Below are positions 25,353 through 34,779 of a stretch of DNA of 64,000 bases, in pieces. The position numbers and the translations under genes were made by a program. The stretch is from the NCBI GenBank assembly GCA_022826725.1, contig JAJDUF010000016.1:186001-250000 (forward strand), in the 5' to 3' direction. The stretch's first letter is position 1. Every line of letters starts with the position of its first letter. The stretch is from Chloroflexota bacterium. Its GTDB lineage: Bacteria; Chloroflexota; UBA11872; UBA12225; JAJDUF01. A model generated the notes under the pieces. It was given only the letters and a program-made list of their open reading frames with translations, ran no database searches and had not been told where the DNA came from.

Positions 25353-27239
25353 GTGAGTGTGCTCTGGCCGTGGGGATTGGCGTGGCTGGGGGTAGCGGGC
25401 GCCATCGGCGTGCTGTACCTGTTCAAGCCGCGGCAGTTCCGCGTGGAGTTCTCCAGCCTCTGGCTGTGGGAGCGGTCGGGGGAGGAAGAGCGGGTCCGTA
25501 GCCTGTGGCAGTGGCTGCGGCGCCACCTGCTGCTGATCTTGCAGCTGTTGGCCGCCATTCTGGGCGCGCTGGCGCTGGCGCGGCCGGCGGTGGCGGCGCT
25601 GCTGCCGACGACGGGCCATGCGGTGCTGCTGGTGGATGCCTCGGCCAGTATGCTCGCTGGTGACGGGACACCGACCCGTCTCGATGAAGCGCAAAGCCAG
25701 GCTCTTGAATTTCTGGCCGCGCTGCCGAGCAGTCATCAAGTGTCGGTGGTGCAACTCACCAACCGGGCCGAGGTGTTGCTGCCGGGCAGCCGCGACCGGG
25801 CGGCGGCGCAGGAGGCCGTGCAGCGGCTGCGCCCGGCGCCGACGACGACCAACCTGGCGGAAGGGCTGGCAGTGGCCGAGGGTCTGATCGGTCGGGCGCG
25901 ACGTGGCGACATCTACCTGTTCACCGACGCCGCGTTTGCGGTGGGCGCGCTCCGGCCACCGGCGGGAGTCGGGCTACACATTGTCCCCAGCGGCGCCGGG
26001 CGCAGCGACAACCAGGCGGTCGAGACCGTTCATGCCCGCCGGGATACCGCCGGGACCGTAGAGGCCTTCATTCGGGTACGCAACTACGGCGATAGCCCGG
26101 TTACGCAGGAAGTGCTCGTTTTCGGGAACGACGAGCTGCTGGAAGGGCAGACGGTGCAGCTTGATCCCGGCAATGCCTGGGAGACGGTGATGACGGGTTT
26201 TCCGGCGGGAACCGAGCGGATCGAGGTGCGCCTGGACCGGCCCGACCTGCTGCCACTCGACGACGTAGGCGTGGCACTCGTCGAAGCGGCGCGCCCCGTG
26301 CGCCGGCTGCTGCTCGTCGGCGCACAGAGCGATGCGCTGGAGCGCGTGCTGCGCTCGCTGCCCCAGGTAGAGGTGACCAGCGTCGCGGTCGAGGAATACG
26401 ACCCGACGGCGGTATTCGATCTGTACGTTTTGGACGGCTGGATGCCCACGGAGCCACCGCGGGGGCATTGGCTGCTCATTGACCCACCTACCGGCCAGGA
26501 GCTCGTGCCGGTCATCGGGGCCTTGGGGGCCGGGAGCGCCCTCGGCGAGAACCTCCAGGCACCCCGCATTGCCTACACGCAGCCAAGTCCGCTGCTCCGG
26601 TTTGTCGAGTTGAGTGGGGTGCAGGTCTACATCGCGCGGCGCCTGAGCGTGCCGGCGTGGGCGGAGCCGGTCGTCGGCGCTCGCGAGGGGCCGTTGATTC
26701 TCGCCGGCTACCCCGGCAACGAGGGGCAGCGGGCGGTGGTCTTCGCGTTCGAACTGAACCCGATCAGTACCAACCTGGTCAATCGCTCCGTATTTCCCGT
26801 GCTGATGGCCAACGTGCTGGACTGGTTGAGCGGCACCAGCGGCACGCGGACCACCGGCATCAGCGGCGGGGAGGCGCTGCTGATAGACCCCTTACCACGC
26901 GCTACGAGGGTACGCATCGTCACGCCGCGCGAGCGGATCTACGAGTTTGACGGCCACGAGCGCTTCCGCTTCGTGGACACCTTTGCGCCGGGCGGCTACC
27001 TCGTATCGCAGTTCGCCGATGGGGAGCTGATTGCCCAAGAGCGCTACCTGGTCGGTCAAATCCCCACCGCGGAGTCCGACCTACGGCCCCGGAACGCAGT
27101 CATCGAGCTGGCGGCCGCGTCAACGACGGTGGTGGCGCCCCAGGCCGCCGAGCCGGTCGAGCAGGAATGGTGGCGCTGGCTGGCGTTAGCGGTGCTGGGG
27201 CTGCTGGCCGTGGAATGGTGGTGGTATCACCGTGCCTGA
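25353..27239 (+). CDS. BatA-like membrane protein with VWA domain
   Basis: A 628-residue membrane protein. The N-terminal BatA-type segment (GLAWLGVAGAIGVLYLFKPRQFRVEFSSLWLWE) is a membrane span followed by the conserved 'f-SL-lw' strand, and a second span lies at about residue 55-75 (LLLILQLLAAILGALALARP). The VWA domain follows with an intact metal site VLLVDASASM. Residues 230-560 hold beta-rich domains and a class I glutamine-amidotransferase-like fold piece, and the C terminus is a final span (WRWLALAVLGLLAVEWWWY). It starts with GTG and overlaps the next gene by eight bases. Together with the following gene it forms the membrane part of the MoxR-dependent system. Confidence 0.88.
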   Translation: MSVLWPWGLAWLGVAGAIGVLYLFKPRQFRVEFSSLWLWERSGEEERVRSLWQWLRRHLLLILQLLAAILGALALARPAVAALLPTTGHAVLLVDASASMLAGDGTPTRLDEAQSQALEFLAALPSSHQVSVVQLTNRAEVLLPGSRDRAAAQEAVQRLRPAPTTTNLAEGLAVAEGLIGRARRGDIYLFTDAAFAVGALRPPAGVGLHIVPSGAGRSDNQAVETVHARRDTAGTVEAFIRVRNYGDSPVTQEVLVFGNDELLEGQTVQLDPGNAWETVMTGFPAGTERIEVRLDRPDLLPLDDVGVALVEAARPVRRLLLVGAQSDALERVLRSLPQVEVTSVAVEEYDPTAVFDLYVLDGWMPTEPPRGHWLLIDPPTGQELVPVIGALGAGSALGENLQAPRIAYTQPSPLLRFVELSGVQVYIARRLSVPAWAEPVVGAREGPLILAGYPGNEGQRAVVFAFELNPISTNLVNRSVFPVLMANVLDWLSGTSGTRTTGISGGEALLIDPLPRATRVRIVTPRERIYEFDGHERFRFVDTFAPGGYLVSQFADGELIAQERYLVGQIPTAESDLRPRNAVIELAAASTTVVAPQAAEPVEQEWWRWLALAVLGLLAVEWWWYHRA

Positions 27240-29949
27240 CCTCTTCACGCACCCGCAGTGGCTCGCACTGCTGGCAGTGGCGCCGCTGTTCGTCTGGCTC
27301 CTACGCCGCCGGCCGGCGCGCCGCAGCGGCCACACCATCGGGCGCGTGGAGCGCTGGACGCCGCTGGTGCCGCGGCTGCTGGTGATCCTGCTGCTGATTC
27401 TCGCCGGCGCCGGCCTCAAGCTGCCCGCGCCGCCCCAAAGCGCGGCGACGGTGTTCGTGATAGACCAGTCGGCCAGCATTCCGAGCGACATCCAAGCGGC
27501 GACGCGGAGCTGGGTGGAAGGGGCCCTTGGCACGGCGGGGCCGGACGATCTGGCCGCCATCGTGACGTTCGACAAGGCGGCGCGGGTGGAGCTCCCGCTA
27601 GGCAAGCACCGCGAGCATAGCGCGTGGCGGGCGCCCAACGGCGGTGAGGGGACGGACCTGGAAGCAGCCCTCCGTTTGGCCGCGGCGCTGCTACCCCCGG
27701 CGGGGAGCGGCCCGCTGCGGCGCATTGTGCTGCTGACGGACGGGAACGAGACGCAAGGCTCGGCTGAGGCGGCCCTACTGCGCCCGGAGCTACGCGGGAT
27801 CGAGATTGCCGTCTGGTCGCTCCCGCCACCGCTGCTCGACCCGGCGCTGACGGCGCTGACGGCACCGCCGGCGGCGCGCGAGGGCGAGCCGCTGGAAGTG
27901 CGGATCGGCACCTCGACCGCGCAAGAGGTCACCGGGCGGCTGCGCCTCTGGGCCAACGATCAACTGATCGCAGATGACACCGTGACCCTGGAGCCGGGGC
28001 CACGCGAGTACGTCGTTACCCGTGAGGGCCTGCCGGCCGGCTTCTATGGACTACGCGCCACGCTGGAGGTTGACGAGGACCGCCGGGAGCAGAATAACGA
28101 GGTGGCTGGATTCACCGTGGTCTCGCCGGCGGCCCAAGTGCTGCTGGTCGAGGGGCAGCCGGGCGAGGGAGCACCGGTGCAGCAAGCCTTGACCGCAGCC
28201 CAGATCACCACGCAACTGACGGGGCCGGGCGAGCTATCGACAAGCACGGCACCACTGGAGCAGTATGATGGCGTGGTGCTCGTCAACGTCGCCGCCGGGG
28301 CGCTGAGTGAGCGCCAGATGGAGACACTGCGGGCCTACGTCGAAGAGCTCGGCAAGGGGCTGGTCAACATCGGTGGCCGGGCCAGCTACCAGCGCGAGGA
28401 TTTTGCCAACAGTCCGCTGGAGGACGCATTGCCCGTCTCGATCTCGACTCCCGATGACGATGAAGTGGCGACGCTGGCACTCCTGCTGGTGCTAGATCGG
28501 TCGGGAAGCATGACGATGGCGGACCCCCGCACCGACCTCTCGCGCATTGATCTCGCCAAGGAGGGCGCCATCCAGGCGGTGCGGACGGTGCAACTCGGAG
28601 AATACGTGGGCGTCATGGCCTTCGACTTCACGCCGTATTGGGCCGTGCCGCTGCGGCAGCTGCGGACCGCGCAGGATATTCAGGATGCCGTCATCCGCAT
28701 CAGCCTGATTAGTGCGGACGGCGGGACAAACATCTACCAGGCGCTACGGGACGCGCGGCTGGCGATTGCGCGGACCCAAGCGCAGGTGAAGCACATCGTC
28801 CTGCTTTCCGACGGCGAGTCGAACGAGGACCGCTTCAGCACGCTACTCTCGCGCATCCGGCAAGAGGGTATCACGGTATCCACGGTGGCGGTGGGCAGCG
28901 ATGCCGGGACCGCGCTCCTAGAGAGCATCGCGCAGGCTGGGCAGGGGCGCTACTACTTCACCTCGACGCCCGACAATATCCCGCAGATCATGACGCAAGA
29001 AGCCCGCCTGGCGGCGCGGTCGCAGGAGCAGGAGCGTACCTTCACGCCGCGCATGGTGGCCTCGGCTCCGGCCGTCAAAGGGATGGACCCGCTGGAGTGG
29101 CCGGAGCTGACCGGGTATATGCGGGTCAACGCCAAGCCCAGCGCCGAAATCCTGATGCAATCCGATCTCGGCGATACCATCCTGGCACAATGGCAGTTGG
29201 GGCTAGGGCGCTCGGTAGCGTGGATGGCCGACGCCGGCGATGAATGGGCGGCGGCGTGGCGGAACGACCCGGCGTTTGCGCGGCTGTGGCCGCAGGCGGT
29301 GCGCTGGGCGATGGCCCCGCCGGCGCCGTCCGATCTGCACGTCGCTATCGAGACCGACGGCGACCTGGCGACCGTGCGTGTCGAGGCGCGCAATGACGAC
29401 GGGAGTTTTCGGAACCTGGCGGTCACGCGCCTCGACGTGGTCGGGCCGGACGGTGAGGGGCGGCAGCTGGCCGTGCCGCAGGTGGCGCCGGGGAGCTACG
29501 CGGTTACGTTCACGGCCACCGAGCGTGGCCCCTACGCGGTGCAGGTGACGCAAGCACAGGCCGACGGCACGGTGATCGAGCAGACGACCACCGGCTTTGC
29601 CATTCCGTATGCGCGTGAGTATGCTGCCGCACGGGCCAATCGCGTGCTCTTGGAGCGGCTCGCGGCCGAGACGGGAGGGCTGCGCCTGGACAGCCCGGCG
29701 GCGAGTTTTTCGCGCGATACCGTGCGTGAATGGCAGCCCCAATCGCTCTGGCCCTATCTTTTTGCCGCGGCCCTGGTACTGTTTATTGCGGACGTGGCGG
29801 TGCGGCGCTTCCGGCTGACGCCGACCGATCTGCCCGCCGCGCTGGGCGCGCTCGCGCGGCGCGTGTGGGCGCTGCGACCATCGGGATGGCGGGCGGCGCT
29901 GCGGGGGCTATCGCCGTTGCGGGCCTCGCGCTCGCGTCCCCGGCTGTGA
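27232..29949 (+). CDS. Large membrane protein with two VWA domains
   Basis: A 905-residue protein with N-terminal spans at about residues 8-25 and 43-62. VWA domain 1 begins with VFVIDQSASIPS and VWA domain 2 with LLVLDRSGSMTMADP, both with the DxSxS metal site. Between them are beta-sandwich repeats (LRATLEVDEDRREQNNEVAGF) and a glutamine-amidotransferase-like region (YDGVVLVNVAAGALSERQMETLRAYVEELGKGLVNIGG). The C-terminal span (LWPYLFAAALVLFIADVAVRRF) precedes a basic tail. Two functional VWA sites in one chain are less usual than one. It starts with GTG and overlaps the previous gene. Confidence 0.88.
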   Translation: MPDLFTHPQWLALLAVAPLFVWLLRRRPARRSGHTIGRVERWTPLVPRLLVILLLILAGAGLKLPAPPQSAATVFVIDQSASIPSDIQAATRSWVEGALGTAGPDDLAAIVTFDKAARVELPLGKHREHSAWRAPNGGEGTDLEAALRLAAALLPPAGSGPLRRIVLLTDGNETQGSAEAALLRPELRGIEIAVWSLPPPLLDPALTALTAPPAAREGEPLEVRIGTSTAQEVTGRLRLWANDQLIADDTVTLEPGPREYVVTREGLPAGFYGLRATLEVDEDRREQNNEVAGFTVVSPAAQVLLVEGQPGEGAPVQQALTAAQITTQLTGPGELSTSTAPLEQYDGVVLVNVAAGALSERQMETLRAYVEELGKGLVNIGGRASYQREDFANSPLEDALPVSISTPDDDEVATLALLLVLDRSGSMTMADPRTDLSRIDLAKEGAIQAVRTVQLGEYVGVMAFDFTPYWAVPLRQLRTAQDIQDAVIRISLISADGGTNIYQALRDARLAIARTQAQVKHIVLLSDGESNEDRFSTLLSRIRQEGITVSTVAVGSDAGTALLESIAQAGQGRYYFTSTPDNIPQIMTQEARLAARSQEQERTFTPRMVASAPAVKGMDPLEWPELTGYMRVNAKPSAEILMQSDLGDTILAQWQLGLGRSVAWMADAGDEWAAAWRNDPAFARLWPQAVRWAMAPPAPSDLHVAIETDGDLATVRVEARNDDGSFRNLAVTRLDVVGPDGEGRQLAVPQVAPGSYAVTFTATERGPYAVQVTQAQADGTVIEQTTTGFAIPYAREYAAARANRVLLERLAAETGGLRLDSPAASFSRDTVREWQPQSLWPYLFAAALVLFIADVAVRRFRLTPTDLPAALGALARRVWALRPSGWRAALRGLSPLRASRSRPRL

Positions 29950-29962
29950 TGGCTAAGGAATC

Positions 29963-31600
29963 ATGCTAGGACAACGACCAGCTGACGCCTACCGGGACTA
30001 CCGGTCCCGATCCTCAGGGTCGCGGCGGACCCCGCCACCGCGCAAACGCCGCGGCCGGGTGGCCGAGGTGGCCATCATCGCGCTGATGGTGCTCGCGGGG
30101 CTGTTTGTGGCCGTGGTTGGCTTCTGGGCCATCACCCTCGACGGCGGGCGCGAGGCGGAGCCGGAGGTGCAACCCACACCCACGCTGGGTGAACGACCGG
30201 AAAATTGGCTGCGCGTGCTGGTGCAGAACGAAGCCGGCGAGCCGTTTGCCGCCGCCCTGGTGGAGTTTCGTGATCGGCTGGACCAAGTCATCGCAACGCA
30301 GCTTACGGATCAGGATGGACGCGCCGAGGCGCTGGTGACGGTGGGGTCCGGCTATTCGGTGGCGGTACGCATACCGGGCTATGAGGTGGCGCGGTTGCCC
30401 GATCTCGTCGTCGCGCAGCAGGACACGCCGCGACATACGGTTACCGTGCAGCGGGCACAGGGCGCGGTCAGCGCTGCACCACCGGCGGCCACTGCTGCGC
30501 CGGCCGCCGGCAGCGAGGCGGCGGCGCCAGCGCCGACAGTGAGCAGCGGAGCGCAGACCGCGCCGAGCGTGAGCACACCCACATCCTCGGTGGCCGACAC
30601 CACTGCTGCCGCGCCACCTGCGGTACCGAGGCCGCAACTGATCGTGGCCCATCCCGACGCCCGCTTCACGAGCATTGATCCGGCGAGCAATCTCGCCCTA
30701 AGCACCAGTGAGCCGCTGGGCTGGCAGCAGTTCCCGTTACTGGCGCAAGCCCAGAATCCGGGACGGCTCTGGATCGGGCCGCGGGGTAGTAGTCGAGTCA
30801 TCGCGTTCGATCTGGCCGAGATGACGGCGGCAGACGAGATTGACTTGGGCGCGGGCGTCATCGTCACCGCGCTGGTCGAGCCGCCCGCGGGAGAGCGTCT
30901 GTGGGTGGGTGGCGTGGCAGCGGACGAGGATAATCAGTACTCCGGTCGGGTGTTCGAAGTGTCAACCGCCGCCGACTCGTTCGGCGAGGTGCTGCGGCGG
31001 ATGAGCGTCCCGCTCACCGTGAGCACGATGATGGCGCAAGCGGACGGCGAGGTGCTGTATTTGCTCCACCGGCGCACGGGCCGGGTGATGTTCTTCCAAC
31101 CGAAGGATGGCGAGACGGTGCTGGAGGTGAGCATCCCGGAAAACACGCCACCACAGTCCCCTGACCCTACGCAGCAGACTGTCTCGCGCTTTATCAGGTC
31201 TACGTTCATGTTCGCCCTCGATCAGCGGGAGCTATTCTTCGTGAATCGCACCCAGGAGCGCATTGTCGCCATCAGCGCCGAAACTGGGGAGCCGACGCGA
31301 GTGTTCGAGGTAGGACCGGGGGTGGCGGCGATCCGGGTCCACCCCGACGGCAAGCACCTCTACGTCGCCAATCGGACGCTCGGCATGATCCAACTGGTGG
31401 ACTTGGAAACGGCGCAGGTCGCGGATTTCATCCCGGTGGGACAGGCGCCGCGGGCACTGGCCTTCAGCGCCGACGGTGCGCGCGCCTACGTGGCGAATCA
31501 AGGCTCCGATACGGTCTCGGTGATTGATGTCGCGGAGCGGCGGGTCAGCGACACCATCGCGCTGGAATACACGCCCGTCAACCTGATCTATGCCCCGTAG
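29963..31600 (+). CDS. Membrane-anchored beta-propeller (YncE/YVTN repeat) protein
   Basis: Cytosolic basic N terminus with many Arg residues, one span at residues 35-56 (VAIIALMVLAGLFVAVVGFWAI), then an extracellular carboxypeptidase-regulatory-like beta domain (NWLRVLVQNEAGEPFAAALVEF), an Ala/Pro/Ser/Thr-rich linker (~residues 160-215) and a C-terminal propeller. The last blades are clear YVTN repeats: HPDGKHLYVANRTLGMIQLVDLE and SADGARAYVANQGSDTVSVIDV. It is 13 bp after the VWA gene and ends the operon. Probably a surface sensor or scaffold that the VWA proteins contact; ligand unknown. Confidence 0.85.
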   Translation: MLGQRPADAYRDYRSRSSGSRRTPPPRKRRGRVAEVAIIALMVLAGLFVAVVGFWAITLDGGREAEPEVQPTPTLGERPENWLRVLVQNEAGEPFAAALVEFRDRLDQVIATQLTDQDGRAEALVTVGSGYSVAVRIPGYEVARLPDLVVAQQDTPRHTVTVQRAQGAVSAAPPAATAAPAAGSEAAAPAPTVSSGAQTAPSVSTPTSSVADTTAAAPPAVPRPQLIVAHPDARFTSIDPASNLALSTSEPLGWQQFPLLAQAQNPGRLWIGPRGSSRVIAFDLAEMTAADEIDLGAGVIVTALVEPPAGERLWVGGVAADEDNQYSGRVFEVSTAADSFGEVLRRMSVPLTVSTMMAQADGEVLYLLHRRTGRVMFFQPKDGETVLEVSIPENTPPQSPDPTQQTVSRFIRSTFMFALDQRELFFVNRTQERIVAISAETGEPTRVFEVGPGVAAIRVHPDGKHLYVANRTLGMIQLVDLETAQVADFIPVGQAPRALAFSADGARAYVANQGSDTVSVIDVAERRVSDTIALEYTPVNLIYAP

Positions 31601-31641
31601 TCCACTGCGCGGAAGGGGCGAGGCGGAGGAGCGATCCGGCG

Positions 31642-32415
31642 ATGGACTTGGAGCTGCGGGGCAAGGTTGGCCTAGTGACCGGCGGTAGTCGGGGGATCGG
31701 ACGCGCCACTGCATTGCGGCTGGCCGCCGAGGGATGCGCGGTCGGCATCTGTGGACGAACGGCCGAGACGCTGGAGCGCGCGGTCGCCGAGCTACGCAAG
31801 CTGAATGTACCGGCGCATGGCGTGGTTGCCGATGTCACCGTAGAGGGGGAAGTCGAGCGGTTTGTTAACGAGAGCGCCGCGGCCCTCGGCGGCGTTGACG
31901 CGCTGGTGGCGAACGTGGGCGGGTCGGCGGGCGGCACGCTGCTGGAATCATCTATCGAGGACTGGCAGCGGACGTTCGACCTGAACCTGTTTCACGCCGT
32001 CCGCGCCATCCGCGCCGCGGTGCCGCACATGGTAGCGCGTGGCGGCGGGAGTGTGGTCAACGTGGCCTCCATTTCGGGGTGGAAGCCGGCGCCGCGAGCG
32101 CAGTACGGGGCGACCAAGGCGGGCGAGATATTCCTGGCCGGCGCCCTGGCGTGGGAACTGGGGCCGCAGCGGATCCGCGTGAACACCCTCAGCCCCGGCT
32201 CGACGCTCTTCCCCGGCGGTGGCTGGGCGGTCCGGCAGACGGACGACCCGGAGGGCTTTGGCGCGTTCGAGCGTCAGGAGTTCCCGTGGGGACGGCTCGG
32301 CACGGCGGAGGAGATCGCCGACGTGATCGTCTTTCTGCTATCCCCGCGGGCCAGTTGGATTAACGGCGCGCACATTCCGGTGGACGGCGCCCAGGGCCGC
32401 CCGTCTATGTTCTAG
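31642..32415 (+). CDS. SDR-family oxidoreductase (3-oxoacyl-ACP reductase-like)
   Basis: Classical short-chain dehydrogenase, 257 residues. Cofactor motif VTGGSRGIGRATA at the N terminus, NVGG in LVANVGGSAGG, catalytic Ser in VASISGW, and Y-x3-K in AQYGATKAGE. The residue after strand 2 (GICGRTAET) is Arg, pointing to NADP preference. The ending WINGAHIPVDGAQGR is standard. Substrate cannot be told from sequence; such genes near sugar genes often oxidise sugar lactol or gluconate-type substrates. It starts 41 bp after the propeller gene and may be read through from the operon. Confidence 0.88.
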   Translation: MDLELRGKVGLVTGGSRGIGRATALRLAAEGCAVGICGRTAETLERAVAELRKLNVPAHGVVADVTVEGEVERFVNESAAALGGVDALVANVGGSAGGTLLESSIEDWQRTFDLNLFHAVRAIRAAVPHMVARGGGSVVNVASISGWKPAPRAQYGATKAGEIFLAGALAWELGPQRIRVNTLSPGSTLFPGGGWAVRQTDDPEGFGAFERQEFPWGRLGTAEEIADVIVFLLSPRASWINGAHIPVDGAQGRPSMF

Positions 32416-32487
32416 GTGCGCTAGCCTCCTGGCCTGTATGCTCTCCTGACCTGGGTAGGTATGCCTCGCCAAACGGTCCTTTTCCAG

Positions 32488-32550
32488 TCCCCTCACTAGC
32501 CCTCCCCCGGAGTAAGCTCCAGGGGAGGGAATAGGCCGCGCCCGGGTTCC
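32488..32550. repeat. Interspersed C-rich repeat, family C
   Basis: CTAGCCCTCCCCCGGAGTAAGCTCCAGGGGAGGGAA hairpin followed by GGCCGCGCCCGGG, the same order as the 19131 copy. Lies between convergent genes. Confidence 0.6.
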
Positions 32551-32567
32551 GTAGAAGAACAAAGCAA

Positions 32568-32601
32568 AAGCGCGGGGTCCGGGTGTCCGGACCCCGCGCT
32601 T
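32568..32601 (-). terminator. Intrinsic terminator of the solute-binding-protein gene
   Basis: A perfect 15-bp stem (AAGCGCGGGGTCCGG with its complement) closes a four-base loop. On the minus strand it is followed by TTTTGCTTTGTT, a T-rich run, 24 bases past the stop at 32625. Converging transcripts from the SDR gene could also use the stem. Confidence 0.85.
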
Positions 32602-32624
32602 GGCGGTGAGGGTAGGCGTAACGC

Positions 32625-34073
32625 CTAGCCCTGCATCATCTTCACGTCTTCGTCGAGCGCAATCTGGGACAGGCGCTGGGCATCTTCCAGACCGGCCTTC
32701 GGGCTGACTTCCTCCAGCATGATCTTGGGCAAGGCCTGGTGGACCGGCCCGGTGATCTTGCTCAGAGACGGCAGGCTGGGCCAGCGGTACCCGTAGGGCG
32801 CGAGGGCCACGAAGCCGGCCAACTCGGGGTCGGTCTTGAGGTAGTCGTTCAACTCGGCGGATTCCATCGTCGCCCCGCTGACGGGGATGGAGGTGGCGTT
32901 GATAATCATCTGGATCTGCGCCTTCGGCGCATTCATCCACATGGCCACCCGCGCGGCCGCACTCCGCTCCTCCGGCTCGATGTCCTTGAACACAATCAGG
33001 TTGTGCCCACCGTTATTGGCGAACACGTTCTTCCCCGTTGGGTGTACCGGGTTGTGGATCACCCCAAAGGGCGGCGCGTTGTTCTTACGCATCGTGGGGA
33101 TGCGGTAGGGGCCCTGAATCTCGAAGATGACATCGTTGCGGGCCTGGCGATATTGCTCACCCAGCCCGTTCTTGCCGTCTTCGCGGACGCGGATGATGTT
33201 GTTCTTGAGCAGGCCCAGCCAGAACTCCATCACGTCCAGCGACTCCTGGGTATCCACCTGCATCTTCCAGGTGCTCTGGTCAATCGGCAGCATTCCGGTG
33301 GTGCCGAGATAGCTGGTCCACCAGACATAGTGCCAGTGTAGCGAGTAGGGGAGGATGTTCTCGTCACTGGTGAACTTCGTCGCCTTCTCGATGAAGTCGT
33401 CCCAGGTCCAGTCCCACTGCGGCTCTTCGACGCCGGCCTGCTGGAGCCGGCCCTTGTTCCAGATCGTGCCGTTGTTGTTCGTGTAACCGGGCATACCGAC
33501 CAGCTTGCCTGCCCACATACTGCTGACGATGATCGGCTCGAAGATGTCGGCGCGCTGCTCGGCCCAGCCCTTCTCGGACTTCAACTCCGCATCGAGGTCA
33601 ATGGTCGCACCAGAGGCGTAGTACTCGGCAACGCCGGTATAGCCGGTGTAGTACATATCCGGCGGCGTGCCACCGGCGACCAAGGTCAAGATCTTTTCTT
33701 TGTTGCTGCCACCGGTACCACCACCGGCGCCCGCCTCGGCATTGCTGAGGTCCACCAGGATGCCAAGCTCCTTGCCCAGGGTCTCGTTGAACTCCGTGAA
33801 GTTCTTGGCCCGAGCAATGCTCTCCGGGTGGGTGGCGCTCAGATTGGACCAGTAATGGAGGACCACGGCCGACTTACCCGCTGCGCCCGCTGCGCCCTGG
33901 GCGCCCTGAGCGCCGGTAGCGCCCTTGGCCCCGGCTGGGCCGGCTGGGCCGGCCGGGCCAGCTTGTGGCTGACCCACGTAGCGCACGGTCGGCTCACCGC
34001 ACGCGGCGGCTACGAGGCCACCCAACGCGGCGACGGCACCACCGAGATATTTCCGACGGATCACACCTGCCAT
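32625..34073 (-). CDS. ABC transporter solute-binding lipoprotein with collagen-like linker
   Basis: Family 1-type extracellular sugar-binding protein, 482 residues. The signal peptide ends in a lipobox, LVAAAC, with Cys 25 to be lipidated. Residues 39-66 are ten consecutive Gly-X-Y-spaced glycines (AGPAGPAGPAGAKGATGAQG, then AQGAAGAAGK), a collagen-like segment placed between the lipid anchor and the binding domain. The mature domain has usual features: VLHYWSN, FTEFNETLGKELG, LTLVAGGTPPDMYYTGY, WKMQVDTQESLDVMEFW. A short Gly/Ala loop at about 110-120 is also unusual. No permease or ATPase genes lie beside it, so its transporter is elsewhere. A strong promoter and a terminator bracket it as a single-gene transcript. 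Confidence 0.9.
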   Translation of the reverse strand: MAGVIRRKYLGGAVAALGGLVAAACGEPTVRYVGQPQAGPAGPAGPAGAKGATGAQGAQGAAGAAGKSAVVLHYWSNLSATHPESIARAKNFTEFNETLGKELGILVDLSNAEAGAGGGTGGSNKEKILTLVAGGTPPDMYYTGYTGVAEYYASGATIDLDAELKSEKGWAEQRADIFEPIIVSSMWAGKLVGMPGYTNNNGTIWNKGRLQQAGVEEPQWDWTWDDFIEKATKFTSDENILPYSLHWHYVWWTSYLGTTGMLPIDQSTWKMQVDTQESLDVMEFWLGLLKNNIIRVREDGKNGLGEQYRQARNDVIFEIQGPYRIPTMRKNNAPPFGVIHNPVHPTGKNVFANNGGHNLIVFKDIEPEERSAAARVAMWMNAPKAQIQMIINATSIPVSGATMESAELNDYLKTDPELAGFVALAPYGYRWPSLPSLSKITGPVHQALPKIMLEEVSPKAGLEDAQRLSQIALDEDVKMMQG

Positions 34074-34277
34074 GTCGTTTTACCCTTTCTTGGTTAGTTG
34101 GCCTACTCGGCCCAACGAATTCGCCTGAACTGCTGCTGAGTACGCAAGGCCCTGATCTTCTGTGCCTGCACCCCTCCCTTTCGGTATTGCTGGCCTATGG
34201 TTCCCCACTCAACCAACCGGTGCGTGCAGCAGCGTGCAGCAGCCGGGCCAGTCTCGTCTATGGATGAACAATAATGA

Positions 34278-34306
34278 AATGTACCCTAACGCCCGGTAAG
34301 TGTCAA
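34278..34306 (-). promoter_or_regulatory. Sigma-70-type promoter of the solute-binding-protein gene
   Basis: On the minus strand, TTGACA (34306-34301) and TACATT (34283-34278) are 17 bp apart, a perfect -35 and a fair -10 at ideal spacing. Transcription would begin near 34270, giving a leader of about 195 bases before the ATG at 34073. The leader shows the direct repeat GCTGCTGCACGC near its 5' end and no riboswitch that I recognise. Confidence 0.7.
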
Positions 34307-34362
34307 CCGCATAGGCTAAGCTGCGCCGGGCGCTCCGAGTGACGGGCCGTTCGGCACGGCCA

Positions 34363-34683
34363 TTAGTCCAAGTGGAAGGCCTCTTCCAGCCGGATTAGCC
34401 CTTCGTCGGCGTGACCACCGCCGAGGTTCTCGAAGAACGGGGCCATCTCCTCCTGCCAGCGGGTGTTGACCTCGCGCTCGGCCATGCCGGCGAGCGCCTG
34501 CTCGAAGTCCGGCGTTTCCACATAGCCAAACAGGAGGCCGTCCTCGCTGAGGAAGATCGAGTAGTTGTGCCAGCCGGTTTCCCGCAACGCTTGGAGCATG
34601 TCCGGCCACACTTCCCGGTGCCTCTCCTTATACTCCTCCAGCCGCTCCGGTCGCACTTTCAGCAGAAATCCCACGCGCTCCAT
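34363..34683 (-). CDS. rhaM: L-rhamnose mutarotase
   Basis: Interconverts alpha and beta anomers of L-rhamnose. The 106-residue protein is the standard length and holds the family blocks ERVGFLLKVRPERLEEYKERH, VWPDMLQALRETGWHNYSIFL, GYVETPDFEQALAGMAEREVN and TRWQEEMAPFFE. The catalytic His (in KERH) and Tyr/Trp residues of the dimeric alpha-beta barrel are present. ATG 34683 has AGGAGG seven bases upstream. The amidohydrolase lies upstream on the same strand, about 96 bp away, and the solute-binding lipoprotein downstream, which suggests sugar use, possibly rhamnose, in this region. Confidence 0.9.
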   Translation of the reverse strand: MERVGFLLKVRPERLEEYKERHREVWPDMLQALRETGWHNYSIFLSEDGLLFGYVETPDFEQALAGMAEREVNTRWQEEMAPFFENLGGGHADEGLIRLEEAFHLD

Positions 34684-34717
34684 CGTTCTCCTCCTCAAGT
34701 CGCGTTACTATCTGGCG

Positions 34718-34760
34718 CCTCACCCCCCGGCCCCCACTCCACCAAGTAGAGAGGGGGAGT
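34718..34760. repeat. Interspersed C-rich repeat, family A
   Basis: CCTCACCCCCCGGCCCCCACTCC, then AAGTAGAGAGGGGGAGTTGAG. It separates the mutarotase and amidohydrolase genes, which are on the same strand. Confidence 0.65.
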
Positions 34761-34779
34761 TGAGTAACGGCCGGCGGGG

